A stretch of DNA of 64,000 nt from Verrucomicrobiia bacterium (lineage in GTDB: Bacteria; Verrucomicrobiota; Verrucomicrobiia; Limisphaerales; JADLHS01). The notes below the pieces were generated by a model, which saw only the letters and a list, made by a program, of their open reading frames with translations, was not told the origin of the DNA and did no database searches. Position 1 is the stretch's first letter; every line of letters begins with the position of its first letter. This document shows, piece after piece, positions 17,939-25,761 of this stretch. The position numbers and the translations under genes were made by a program. The stretch spans positions 409,360 through 473,359 of the forward strand of contig JAMLJH010000001.1 of assembly GCA_023953615.1 (NCBI GenBank), in the 5' to 3' direction.

Positions 17939-19237
17939 ATGGCCCGACCGACCAATCTCACCATGTGCAGCTTCTGCGGCAAGTCGCACGCCGAAGTGAA
18001 GAAGCTGATTGCCGGGCCGGGCGTGTACATTTGCGACAATTGCATCATCCTCTGCAAAAACGTCCTCGATCGGGAGACGCAGTTGCAGGAGCAAAAAAAA
18101 CAACCGCACTTCACCGTTCCCAAGCCGGCGGAAATCAAGCACCGGCTGGATTTGCATTGTATCGGTCAGGAGGCAGCCAAGAAAACTCTGGCGGTAGCCG
18201 TCCACAACCATTACAAGCGGATTCAACTCCCGACGGCAACCCCGGCGGGCAACAGTGATGACGCCCCCGAATCCGCCTCGCGTTCCCTGGCGGACGTGGA
18301 AATTGAGAAAAGCAACATTCTCATGATTGGGCCGACCGGGTCAGGCAAAACCTTGCTCGCCCGCACCCTCGCAAAAATTCTGGACGTTCCCTTTGCCATT
18401 GCCGACGCCACCACGCTGACCGAAGCGGGTTACGTGGGCGAAGACGTGGAAAACATCATTCTCCGATTGTTGCAAAGCGCCGACTACGACGTGAAACGCG
18501 CCCAGCGCGGCATCGTCTATATTGACGAGATTGACAAGATCACCCGCAAGAGCGAAGGCCCCTCCATCACCCGCGACGTCAGCGGCGAGGGCGTGCAGCA
18601 GGCGTTGCTGAAAATCCTGGAAGGCACGATCTGCAACGTGCCGCCGCAGGGCGGTCGCAAACATCCGCAGCAGGAATACATTCGCGTCAACACCAGCAAC
18701 GTGCTGTTCATTTGCGGCGGCGCGTTCATCGGTCTGGAAAAAATCATCCAACGCCGGCTCGGACGCCACACCATGGGTTTCGCCGCCGTGCCCCAATCCC
18801 AAAAAATGGCGGCGGTGGGCCGCGACGAAATTCTGACGCAAGTGGAACCAGAAGACTTGCTGCAATACGGCTTCATTCCCGAATTTGTGGGGCGGTTGCC
18901 CGTGACCACGACGCTGGCCGAACTGACTGAAGAACAACTCGTCACCATCCTCACCGAACCGCGCAATGCGTTAACCAAGCAATACGCCAAACTCCTCGCC
19001 ATGGACGGCGTTAAGCTCGAATTTACCGCCGACGCCAAAGCGGAGCTGGCCGCGCAAGCGCACAAAAAAGGCACGGGCGCGCGCGCCCTGCGCGGGTTGA
19101 TCGAAAAGATCATGCTCGAGGTGATGTACGAAGTCCCGGGCAATCCGGATATTTTTCACATCAAGATCACCCGTCCAGCCGTGCTTGGCGAAAGCAAACC
19201 CATCATCCGCCGGAAAGAAAGCCAGGCCGCCGCCTGA
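17939..19237 (+). CDS. clpX: Clp protease ATP-binding subunit ClpX
   Basis: 432 residues from the ATG at 17939. The N-terminal zinc-binding domain has Cys10, Cys13, Cys32 and Cys35 (CSFCGKSH and ICDNC). The AAA+ module shows Walker A GPTGSGKT, Walker [12 protein letters not shown], sensor 1, and the pore and hinge segments typical of ClpX ([41 protein letters not shown]). The C-terminal small domain ends in VMYEVP. A short Ala-rich insertion ([15 protein letters not shown]) precedes Walker A. It unfolds tagged substrates and feeds them into ClpP. Confidence 0.96.
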   Translation: MARPTNLTMCSFCGKSHAEVKKLIAGPGVYICDNCIILCKNVLDRETQLQEQKKQPHFTVPKPAEIKHRLDLHCIGQEAAKKTLAVAVHNHYKRIQLPTATPAGNSDDAPESASRSLADVEIEKSNILMIGPTGSGKTLLARTLAKILDVPFAIADATTLTEAGYVGEDVENIILRLLQSADYDVKRAQRGIVYIDEIDKITRKSEGPSITRDVSGEGVQQALLKILEGTICNVPPQGGRKHPQQEYIRVNTSNVLFICGGAFIGLEKIIQRRLGRHTMGFAAVPQSQKMAAVGRDEILTQVEPEDLLQYGFIPEFVGRLPVTTTLAELTEEQLVTILTEPRNALTKQYAKLLAMDGVKLEFTADAKAELAAQAHKKGTGARALRGLIEKIMLEVMYEVPGNPDIFHIKITRPAVLGESKPIIRRKESQAAA

Positions 19238-19353
19238 AGTGGCGACCCCGCACCGCTGCGGCCAGACGGTCGCACTCTTGAAACACCAACTGGACTTTGC
19301 GCGAACCACGCGCCTCATGCTCTCCGTGCTTTTAACTCGACGATCAGCGGAAA

Positions 19354-20121
19354 TTGCCGAACCTGTTTTGCGTGACGCGTTTGAGACATTGCGGAAGTGG
19401 ACTGGTGTTGATCGGGTTGCTGACCGGTTGCGGGACGGTTTCGGATTACTCGCCGCAAGGCGCAACGAGTCAGCCGAAGCCGGCAGATTATCCGATTTAC
19501 GTGTACCCGGAGGAACTGCCCGTGCCGCGAGCTTACGAGACGGTGGGTTCGATGTACGTCGGTGAAACTCTGTTCACGGTGTTCGGCGGTTCATTCGAAA
19601 ATGAGTTGAACACCATGCGCAAAAAGGCGCGGCGCGTCGGGGCGGACGCGGTCAAAATCACTTCGATCCAACAACCGGACTTTCTGCACGCCAAGCATCG
19701 CGTGGAGGCAAATCTGATCCGCTTCACGCAACCGTGGGAATCCATCCCGATGGATGAGGCGGAGATGAAATTGTATCTGCAGGCGGATCGGGATTTTGAT
19801 CCGATCGAAGGCATCTGGCACATTCAGGACCCGGCGCAAACGCGGATTGGGATTGTCGAAAACCGGAGCAAACCAGGACGGGATTTCGTCGCATTTCTGT
19901 TGGATTCCAGCAATGCGAGTTGGAAACCCGGCGACAAAAAGCTCGATCTTTTACGCGGCGAACGCGACGAAGTCTATCGTGGCAGTTATTATTTCGACGA
20001 TTATCGCCGCCAAAGCGTGGCGTTCACGTTGCGACCGGGGAATACCAACTCCTTCATGATTCAACTCAGTGTGGATTCGGTGCCGCTCTTCTTTGTGCGC
20101 GAACAGCCGAGTGCCCAATAA
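19354..20121 (+). CDS. lipoprotein, unknown
   Basis: 255 residues opening with a TTG codon; GTG at 19372 is an alternative start. The N-terminus has a basic start, a hydrophobic core (SGLVLIGLLTGC) and a lipobox, so Cys26 is the predicted lipidated residue. The mature protein is mostly beta with segments PIYVYPEELPVPRAYETVG and a MRKKARRVGADAVKITSI motif similar to small DUF-type lipoproteins that handle stress or envelope biogenesis. The second half has WHIQDPAQTRIGIVEN. No enzyme motif is seen. It stands between clpX and the LacI regulator. Confidence 0.72.
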   Translation: MPNLFCVTRLRHCGSGLVLIGLLTGCGTVSDYSPQGATSQPKPADYPIYVYPEELPVPRAYETVGSMYVGETLFTVFGGSFENELNTMRKKARRVGADAVKITSIQQPDFLHAKHRVEANLIRFTQPWESIPMDEAEMKLYLQADRDFDPIEGIWHIQDPAQTRIGIVENRSKPGRDFVAFLLDSSNASWKPGDKKLDLLRGERDEVYRGSYYFDDYRRQSVAFTLRPGNTNSFMIQLSVDSVPLFFVREQPSAQ

Positions 20122-20185
20122 AAGTTGGCGCACGACGCCGGATTGACGTTGCGGCTGCCGTTGCCCTCGGATCGAAAGGCGTTCC

Positions 20186-20213
20186 TTGCCTCGGATTCCG
20201 ATTCTTTTACAAT
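20186..20213 (+). promoter_or_regulatory. possible sigma-70-like promoter of the lacI-type gene
   Basis: TTGCCT (20186-20191) and TACAAT (20208-20213) are 16 bases apart, matching the consensus at four and five of six positions. Initiation near 20221 would give a leader of about 75-90 bases before the candidate start codons of the regulator. This is only a motif match. Confidence 0.3.
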
Positions 20214-20293
20214 TTTGTCATGCAAAGGATTTCTTTCGCGGGGCGCAAGGGTTGCGCTTTTTTTCGCCCGATGATTTGAAGTCGTGAATTACG

Positions 20294-21310
20294 GTGGCAG
20301 ATGGGATGGCTATGGATCTTAAAACTCTTTCACAGCGGGTGGGACTTTCGCCCGGAACGGTTTCACGCATTCTTTCCGGCAAGGGCGATCAATTCCGCAT
20401 CTCCAAGACCACCCAGGAGCGGGTGTTGCGGGCCGCGAAAAAACTGGGCGTGCAGCCGAACCAACTGGCGCGCAGTCTGCGCCTGAAAACGACGCGGACC
20501 ATCGGCCTGTTGATTCCTGACATTTCCAACTCCTTTTTCTCCGAGCTGGCCCGGCACATCGGCAAACAGGCGCGCGCCGCCGGATACAGCGTATTGCTGG
20601 CGGACGCGGAAGAATCCACCGCCGTCGAAGCCGAATGTGCCAAGGTGCTGTACAGCCGGCGCATTGATGGTTTGATTGTGGCGCCGGTAGGTGGCGAAGC
20701 GGCGCACCTGATCCAGTTACATGCGCAAGGCTTGCCCATCACGCAGGTGGACCGCGTGTTTGCGTCGCTGAAAGCCACTTCGATCACCACCGACAATACT
20801 GCTGGAGTTCAGGAAGCGGTGCGGCATCTGGTTCAGCGGGGGCGACGCCGGATTGCCTGTCTGCAAGGCGAGCCAAACAGTTCGGTCAATATTGCCCGGG
20901 TGCGCGGTTACAAAGCGGGACTGGCGGCGGCGGGGATTCCGTTCCGGGCGGATTGGTTGGTCGGCAATAGTTATCTGCCGCCGTCGGATTGGACCGAAGT
21001 AAAGCAGTTGTTGGAAACGCGCGATCGGCCGGAAGCCATTCTGGCGTTGGGAAACATTCTCGCGCTGACGGCGTTGCGGATCGCGCAGGAAATGGAGCTG
21101 GCGATCCCGCAAGATCTGGCGGTGGTGTCGTTTGACGACGCGCCGTGGGCGCCGCTGACCATGCCCTCCCTGACGACCATCGCGCAACCCGTGGCGGAAC
21201 TGGGCGTGCGCGCCTTCCAGGAGCTGCTGGTCGCCATGGCGCGACGCAAATCCTCGGAGGCGAAGCAAATCGTGCTTCCCGCGCGATTGATTGTGCGCCA
21301 TTCTTCATGA
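20294..21310 (+). CDS. LacI family transcriptional regulator
   Basis: Up to 338 residues from a GTG; the ATG codons at 20306 and 20312 are equally plausible starts. The N-terminal helix-turn-helix (LKTLSQRVGLSPGTVSRILSG) and the hinge region (VQPNQLARSLRLKTTRTIGLLIPD) are followed by the periplasmic-binding-like effector domain with NSFFSELARHIGK and a C-terminal AVVSFDDAPWAPL. Such proteins bind an operator as dimers and release it on binding a sugar or nucleoside. The nucleoside hydrolase gene 42 bases downstream is the probable target and hints that the ligand may be a nucleoside or ribose. Confidence 0.92.
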   Translation: MADGMAMDLKTLSQRVGLSPGTVSRILSGKGDQFRISKTTQERVLRAAKKLGVQPNQLARSLRLKTTRTIGLLIPDISNSFFSELARHIGKQARAAGYSVLLADAEESTAVEAECAKVLYSRRIDGLIVAPVGGEAAHLIQLHAQGLPITQVDRVFASLKATSITTDNTAGVQEAVRHLVQRGRRRIACLQGEPNSSVNIARVRGYKAGLAAAGIPFRADWLVGNSYLPPSDWTEVKQLLETRDRPEAILALGNILALTALRIAQEMELAIPQDLAVVSFDDAPWAPLTMPSLTTIAQPVAELGVRAFQELLVAMARRKSSEAKQIVLPARLIVRHSS

Positions 21311-21352
21311 CCATAAACCAATCGGATTGGCGAAGTGGTTTTTGACTGAATC

Positions 21353-22366
21353 ATGAAAAATATCGTTTCAATTTTGTTGTTGAGCCTGACGCTGAGTCGG
21401 GCGGAGCCGGTACGTTTGATCTTTGACACGGACATGGGCAATGACGTGGACGACATGATCGCGTTGTCCATGATCCACACGTTGGTGGATCGCGGCGCGG
21501 TGGAATTGCTGGCCGTCACCATCACCAAGGATCACCCGCAAGCCGCCAGTTTCGTGGATGCGGTCAATACGTTCTACGGACATTCCGAAGTGCCGATTGG
21601 CGTGGTGCGTAACGGCGCCACGCCCGAGCCGGGCAAGTTCAACCTCTTGGCTGATGAGCGGAATGTGGATGGCTCGTTGCGTTATCCGCATAAGTTAAAG
21701 AGCGGCGCCGATGCGCCGGAAGCCGTGCGGCTGCTGCGACAGGTTTTGGCGCGACAACCGGATGGCAGCGTGGCCATTGCGCAAACGGGTTTTTTCACCA
21801 ACCTCAAACGCCTGCTCGAATCAAAGCCCGATGCCGCCTCGCCGTTGGATGGTCGGGCCTTGATCGCCCAGAAGGTCAAACTGCTTTCGATCATGGCCGG
21901 TGCGTTCCAGACGGTTCTTGATGACACCCGACACCTTGAATACAACGTGGTCAATGACATCCCCGCCGCGCAATTTCTGGCGGTCAACTGGCCCACGCCG
22001 CTGGTGTGGAGCGGCTTCGAGCTGGGCGTGAAGGCGGCATATCCGCACCAGGCCATCGAACGGGACCTGAACTACGTGCCGCATCATCCGCTGAAAGAGG
22101 CTTACTATCTTTACGAACCGCCGCCGCACGATCGGCCCACCTGGGATCCCGTGGCGGTGCTTTATGCGGTGTTTCCGGATCGCGACTACTTCGGTCTGTC
22201 CCCAGCCGGCAATGTCACCGTGGAAGACAACGGAGCAACTTGGTTCCGTCCGGCGGCGAATGGTCAAGGCCGACACCGTTTTCTGACGCTGAACTCCACG
22301 CAAACAGCGCGGGTGCGCGAAGCCATTGTGCAACTCAGCATCCAACCGCCACTCCGCGCAAAGTAA
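21353..22366 (+). CDS. secreted nucleoside hydrolase
   Basis: 337 residues with a short signal peptide (MKNIVSILLLSLTLSRA). The calcium and ribose-binding N-terminal motif of inosine-uridine nucleoside hydrolases is present as FDTDMGNDVDDMIAL (the usual DTDxGxDDD, here with a serviceable Asp cluster), followed by VELLAVTITKDHP and an active-site Asn/His region further on (NDIPAAQFLAVNWPTPLVWSG). It cleaves the N-glycosidic bond of nucleosides in the periplasm. It is probably controlled by the LacI-type protein encoded just upstream. The protein ends close to a repeat-rich region. Confidence 0.88.
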   Translation: MKNIVSILLLSLTLSRAEPVRLIFDTDMGNDVDDMIALSMIHTLVDRGAVELLAVTITKDHPQAASFVDAVNTFYGHSEVPIGVVRNGATPEPGKFNLLADERNVDGSLRYPHKLKSGADAPEAVRLLRQVLARQPDGSVAIAQTGFFTNLKRLLESKPDAASPLDGRALIAQKVKLLSIMAGAFQTVLDDTRHLEYNVVNDIPAAQFLAVNWPTPLVWSGFELGVKAAYPHQAIERDLNYVPHHPLKEAYYLYEPPPHDRPTWDPVAVLYAVFPDRDYFGLSPAGNVTVEDNGATWFRPAANGQGRHRFLTLNSTQTARVREAIVQLSIQPPLRAK

Positions 22367-22382
22367 ACGCTATCCACACCGG

Positions 22383-22435
22383 TCAAGGCGCACCGACGCG
22401 CCCACGCAATCACCAATCAACTCAAGGTCCGCGGC
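22383..22435 (-). pseudogene. remnant resembling the 3' end of the glycosidase-like gene at 25762-27762
   Basis: About 50 bases read on the minus strand align with the last codons of the gene that ends at 25762, differing at roughly one base in six with one single-base gap. The shared protein signature is an R(T/A)LS segment, then LV, then WA. Here a stop codon interrupts the segment after the LS. Nothing recognisable of the rest of that gene is present upstream, so this is either a truncated duplicate or a fortuitous short match. Confidence 0.4.
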
Positions 22436-22518
22436 GCAGCGGCGGCGAATTTCAGCCGCACATCCTTGACGATCCGTGCGGCAACGGCGGGCATCCCTCC
22501 CTCATGGAATACAGCAAA

Positions 22519-22573
22519 ACCTGGTGTCGTCCGCGAGACGCGGACGACTACCGCCGGGAATGGCGGGGGCAAC
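22519..22573 (+). repeat. palindromic repeat family A, partial copy
   Basis: It carries the family A core (acctgg/atgtcgtccgcgag, then a mirrored gacgac, then an accgcc hairpin arm). The second hairpin is altered (ccgggaatggcggg instead of the gaggacggcggt seen elsewhere). It lies 7 bases from the 3' end of the leftward orphan gene, so it may form part of that gene's terminator. Confidence 0.8.
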
Positions 22574-22580
22574 TTCATCC

Positions 22581-23672
22581 TCACTCTCTTGGACGGCATC
22601 GAGATTTTTGGACTACCCCAAAAACAACCACTACTAAAATCAAGCCGGAAAAAGCCAAAATGCCTCGTAGAATCCATACCGTTTTTGTCTTTGAACGCCT
22701 CCTTGGAGGCGACTCCAATTGTTTAAAGCTTCCCATTTTAGTCACTTTTCCACCTCTGCTGGCGAAAAAAGCTCCATTGCTGGCGAATATTTTAGAGACC
22801 TGATTGGTGGTAAGAAATTTTGCATCTGAAAAGAAATCAGCCGGAAGCGGTTCGCCAGCGAGCCGCAAAGTATAAATGGTAAACTGACTTGCCGGCTGCC
22901 ACTGATCTCCCACCTTCTCATATTTTCTCATCTGTTTCGGGTAGCCATCGAAAAGCCAAACGGGGTCAGGATATTCATAAGTGATTAAAGCATAATCTTC
23001 CCTGCCTTTTATACCCAGCGACAACGCCTGAGGGAGATTATTCGACAGCTCAAGTCGGCCAATAATAGTGACGTCCGTCTCGCTTTGTGCCGTAAACGCC
23101 AAATCATTCCACGTAACCGACCCCGCCTTCGGTCCACCCACGCCAAACCGTAAGAGTTGCGAAATCCAACCGTGTTGTGCTACTCCCCACTGAGAAACAG
23201 GATTTTCGGGGTGGCGATCAACGGATTCAAATGAATGCGTTGAAGACCTGATGCCAATTTCATAAGTATTAGTTCCGCTGCGGCCCCATACGGGTTGTCC
23301 CATCCCGCCCGCATTGGAAGCGCCTTCAGCGTTTGTGCGCGCGATTACAAAAAAGTTCGTTCCCGCAAAAGCTCCTTCTAAAAACGACGATCGAAGCCAG
23401 TTTTTAGTCGTAATTCCTCTCTTCCTCAATTCCGCCTCCACCTCCGGAGGTACGTTGCCAGTTCGTAAATCTTCCTGGCTGGCAACAAAATGTTCCACAT
23501 CTGGCGGCGTATTGACTGAACGTTTGAGCAATAATAGCAGGTCTTCTTGGTTGCCTTCACTCATTGCAGAAGCACAAATGGCCAGAATGCCAGCCAGCCC
23601 GCCGACTGAAATTCTCCAGAGGCGATGGACTTGGCGCGAGCAACTGAGAGAGGGCCCCTTGCCTGTTCTCAT
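22581..23672 (-). CDS. orphan secreted protein with C-terminal membrane helix
   Basis: About 363 residues from the ATG at 23672 (MRTGKGPSLSCSRQVH); the frame is open further upstream. A hydrophobic segment near residues 22-36 (GGLAGILAICASA) may be a signal. The mature part is rich in Asn, Ser, Thr and Gly, includes WGVAQHGWISQLLRFGVGGP and KVGDQWQPASQFTIYTLRLA, and then a basic stretch followed by a helix (TVWILRGILAFSGLILVVVVFG) with a short basic tail (VVQKSRCRPRE). The layout suggests an extracytoplasmic domain anchored at its C-terminus. The codon choice looks less GC-rich than the flanking housekeeping genes. No family is recognised. It lies between repeat copies. Confidence 0.6.
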   Translation of the reverse strand: MRTGKGPSLSCSRQVHRLWRISVGGLAGILAICASAMSEGNQEDLLLLLKRSVNTPPDVEHFVASQEDLRTGNVPPEVEAELRKRGITTKNWLRSSFLEGAFAGTNFFVIARTNAEGASNAGGMGQPVWGRSGTNTYEIGIRSSTHSFESVDRHPENPVSQWGVAQHGWISQLLRFGVGGPKAGSVTWNDLAFTAQSETDVTIIGRLELSNNLPQALSLGIKGREDYALITYEYPDPVWLFDGYPKQMRKYEKVGDQWQPASQFTIYTLRLAGEPLPADFFSDAKFLTTNQVSKIFASNGAFFASRGGKVTKMGSFKQLESPPRRRSKTKTVWILRGILAFSGLILVVVVFGVVQKSRCRPRE

Positions 23673-23895
23673 CCTGTTTCTTGCCACGGCGACTCTACGA
23701 GACTCCGTCCATCTGCGGAAAACTGATAAATAAAAACATCCTCTCTGCTTCGAGGAACATCCGCGTGAAATCGGCAAGCCTTTTAATAGGTGATTCATTC
23801 TGTGAAAATTCCGAAACGGCTTGCGGCGGTATAAGTCAAAAAAACCGTCTCATCAACTGCTTATTTAAGCTTTCTTCAAGGCAAGCCAAGCGCCA

Positions 23896-24048
23896 GACCT
23901 GATGTCGTCCGCGAGACGCGAACGACGACCGCCGCGGACGGCGGTGTTCCTCAATTCCCATTCCTCTGCCCATCATTCCCTTGCCTTTCCGTTCGTGTAT
24001 TTCGCGGTTGTGTTTTCTTGGGAGGGACGCGTTCCACCGCGTCCCTGA
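23896..24048 (+). repeat. palindromic repeat family A, full copy
   Basis: It has three parts in order: a hairpin (gtcgtccgcgag mirrored by gcgaacgac), a second hairpin (accgcc mirrored by ggcggt), a middle stretch ending cgtgtatttcgcggttgtg, and a third hairpin ggacgcg-ttccac-cgcgtcc. The same order occurs at 40641-40840 and 45732-45936. Confidence 0.9.
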
Positions 24049-24195
24049 TTAGTTAGGGACAACGTGGAAGTCGTCCCTCACGATATAACAGCGCCGCCGC
24101 CGTGAGCGTGTGCTCGGCCAACAATGTGGCTGCGGCGTCCCGCCGCAGTTCTGACCGAACCGAGTTGAGTCGTCTCGGTGGCCTTTAACTTCAGA

Positions 24196-24268
24196 ACCTG
24201 AATGTCGTCCGCGAGACGCGAACGACGACCGCCGAGGACGGCGGTGCTCCCCCCAATTCCCATTCCGC
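24196..24268 (+). repeat. palindromic repeat family A, 5' part only
   Basis: This copy begins with the shared cttcagaacctgaatgtcg lead-in and contains the first two hairpins and part of the following cccaattcccattcc stretch. It lacks the third ggacgcg hairpin. It is separated from the full copy at 23896 by about 150 bases. Confidence 0.85.
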
Positions 24269-24306
24269 CTCAAATCCGGCGCATGGAGGAGAGCGCAGCC
24301 AATGGT

Positions 24307-24415
24307 GGAAATTTCAGCATTAAAGACTGGACGGCTCCGGGCCGGAGAGTAGAGTCACCAACAACTGGGCCGCACCGTTGAAACACCGACCAAAGACTTA
24401 TGTCGTGATGAACCA
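24307..24415 (+). repeat. direct repeat family C, copy 1
   Basis: About 109 bases that recur at 25645-25757 in the same orientation with scattered differences. Shared blocks include ggagagtagagtcaccaaca, gccgcacc and ttgaaacaccgaccaaag. It overlaps the likely start codon region (24408) of the orphan gene that follows. Confidence 0.88.
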
Positions 24416-25553
24416 TAATAAATCTATTCATCGTCGGTGCCGCGGCATAGGACTAACCAAGTGGCCCTCTGGAGACGCACTACCCTTTATCCATTTGATG
24501 GTCGGAATGTCGGCGCTGTTCTCGGTACTGGCTTTTCCAAATACCGGGCGCGCTGAAAAACTGGGGGAGACCTTTATTTCTTCGGGTGAGGGATTCCAAG
24601 CTGAAGGCACATTTCGTCGGGTGGCTTACGCGCCGCCGACAACAGATTATGTGGTGTTTGAAGGTTTATGGAGAGCGGTGGTAGGCAAGAATGGAGTTCA
24701 CGTTTCGGTAACGTATAATAGAACAAAAGCCGGCGCAGCGCACAAATCCGAGGTAGCGGTCATAGGTGCCGATCAGTTTGAATTGTTTACCAATGAAAGA
24801 GGCCAACAGCGCGGAACAATCAGAGCCGCAGATCAATTCTTTGTAGGCGGTGAGGGTCAGACCGTGTCGCAGTATATTGTCAAAAGGATCACCGAAATGG
24901 GGACGGGGTTAACTCTCTCAAACGGCCCTGCATCTTGGCTTCACCTTGTTACAGCTTTGCCGGCTGACCTGGTCAATGGGGTGCGTCGGTCGCAAGAGAT
25001 TGACCAGTCGCGGCTAACTGAGAGTTGGTTTGTCAGTCGGTACGCGGCTACCGGTCCGGTTCCCGAATACGGCACGAATGGATTCCTAGCCGTCAAATTT
25101 CAAAGCAATACGGGCAGCATCGTTTCTGGTGAGACGATCGAAGTTCAGGAATACTGGCCCAAGGAACATCCGGTTGAGGCGCGTGATGTCAATCTGTTTC
25201 GGGAAACAACAATGGAGGTGACAAGTGTGATCAAGGTAACCAATGCCAACTTGTTACCTGTGGTTACTTATATGGACATGGGCTTGGAGGATTTTAGGTT
25301 CGGTGGCAACACTAATCCAGTCGGATTTACTTTTTCGCAAGTCTCATGGGTTTCGAAAAACTCGGCAAGTTGGAAGAAGTTGCAAGCAGTGGCTGCGGTT
25401 AAATTGAACGCCCCGCAATTTCTCGTTCATCAAGGCATTGATGGATGGCGAAACACCATTCGATACGTAGTTCTGGGAGCTATGGTATTCATCGCCATTT
25501 TTGCGAGCGGCACCGTTCTGCATAGATTTTTCCGCAAAGCCCCAAAACCATAG
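24408..25553 (+). CDS. orphan secreted protein with C-terminal membrane helix
   Basis: About 381 residues from the ATG at 24408; the ATG at 24498 (MVGMSALFSVLAFPNTG) would give a more compact signal peptide and would lie clear of the repeat. After the signal, the protein is Thr/Ser/Gly/Val-rich and mostly beta-like (VVFEGLWRAVVGKNGVHVSV; GFLAVKFQSNTGSIVSGETI). It ends with a helix (TIRYVVLGAMVFIAIFASG) and a short basic tail (HRFFRKAPKP). The design resembles the orphan protein encoded at 22581-23672, but similarity of sequence is not clear. It is flanked by the two copies of direct repeat C, consistent with arrival or duplication as a unit. Confidence 0.62.
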   Translation: MNHNKSIHRRCRGIGLTKWPSGDALPFIHLMVGMSALFSVLAFPNTGRAEKLGETFISSGEGFQAEGTFRRVAYAPPTTDYVVFEGLWRAVVGKNGVHVSVTYNRTKAGAAHKSEVAVIGADQFELFTNERGQQRGTIRAADQFFVGGEGQTVSQYIVKRITEMGTGLTLSNGPASWLHLVTALPADLVNGVRRSQEIDQSRLTESWFVSRYAATGPVPEYGTNGFLAVKFQSNTGSIVSGETIEVQEYWPKEHPVEARDVNLFRETTMEVTSVIKVTNANLLPVVTYMDMGLEDFRFGGNTNPVGFTFSQVSWVSKNSASWKKLQAVAAVKLNAPQFLVHQGIDGWRNTIRYVVLGAMVFIAIFASGTVLHRFFRKAPKP

Positions 25554-25644
25554 CGCGAACCTCACAGACGCGATTCACTCCTCACCTCAAGTGACAGAAA
25601 ATATTATGCGGGCGGTGCTCGCCGATCCGCGCATCGGCGGCTGC

Positions 25645-25757
25645 GGAAAATTCCAACATTAAAAACTGGACGCCCCCGGAGCGGAGAGTAGAGTCACCAA
25701 CAACCGAGCCGCACCCATTGAAACACCGACCAAAGACTTATTCCGGGATGATGACCA
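25645..25757 (+). repeat. direct repeat family C, copy 2
   Basis: Second copy of the element at 24307-24415. It ends about five bases before the stop codon of the leftward glycosidase-like gene (25762), so this copy lies wholly between genes. The two copies bracket the orphan gene. Confidence 0.88.
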
Positions 25758-25761
25758 TCGT

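Larger units (their letters stand above)
23673..24406. other. intergenic stretch with palindromic repeats and a direct repeat
   Basis: About 730 bases with no convincing gene. It contains two copies of repeat family A (23896-24048 and 24196-24268), a GC-rich segment between them with scattered short inverted repeats, and the first copy of direct repeat family C (24307-24415). Upstream of 23896 the DNA is AT-richer and could hold the promoter of the leftward orphan gene. Confidence 0.7.

Noticed and set aside
22381..25757. Insertion sequence or integrase around the repeats
   Set aside because: No transposase, integrase or IS-type terminal repeats with target duplications were found; only non-coding repeats and orphan genes are present.
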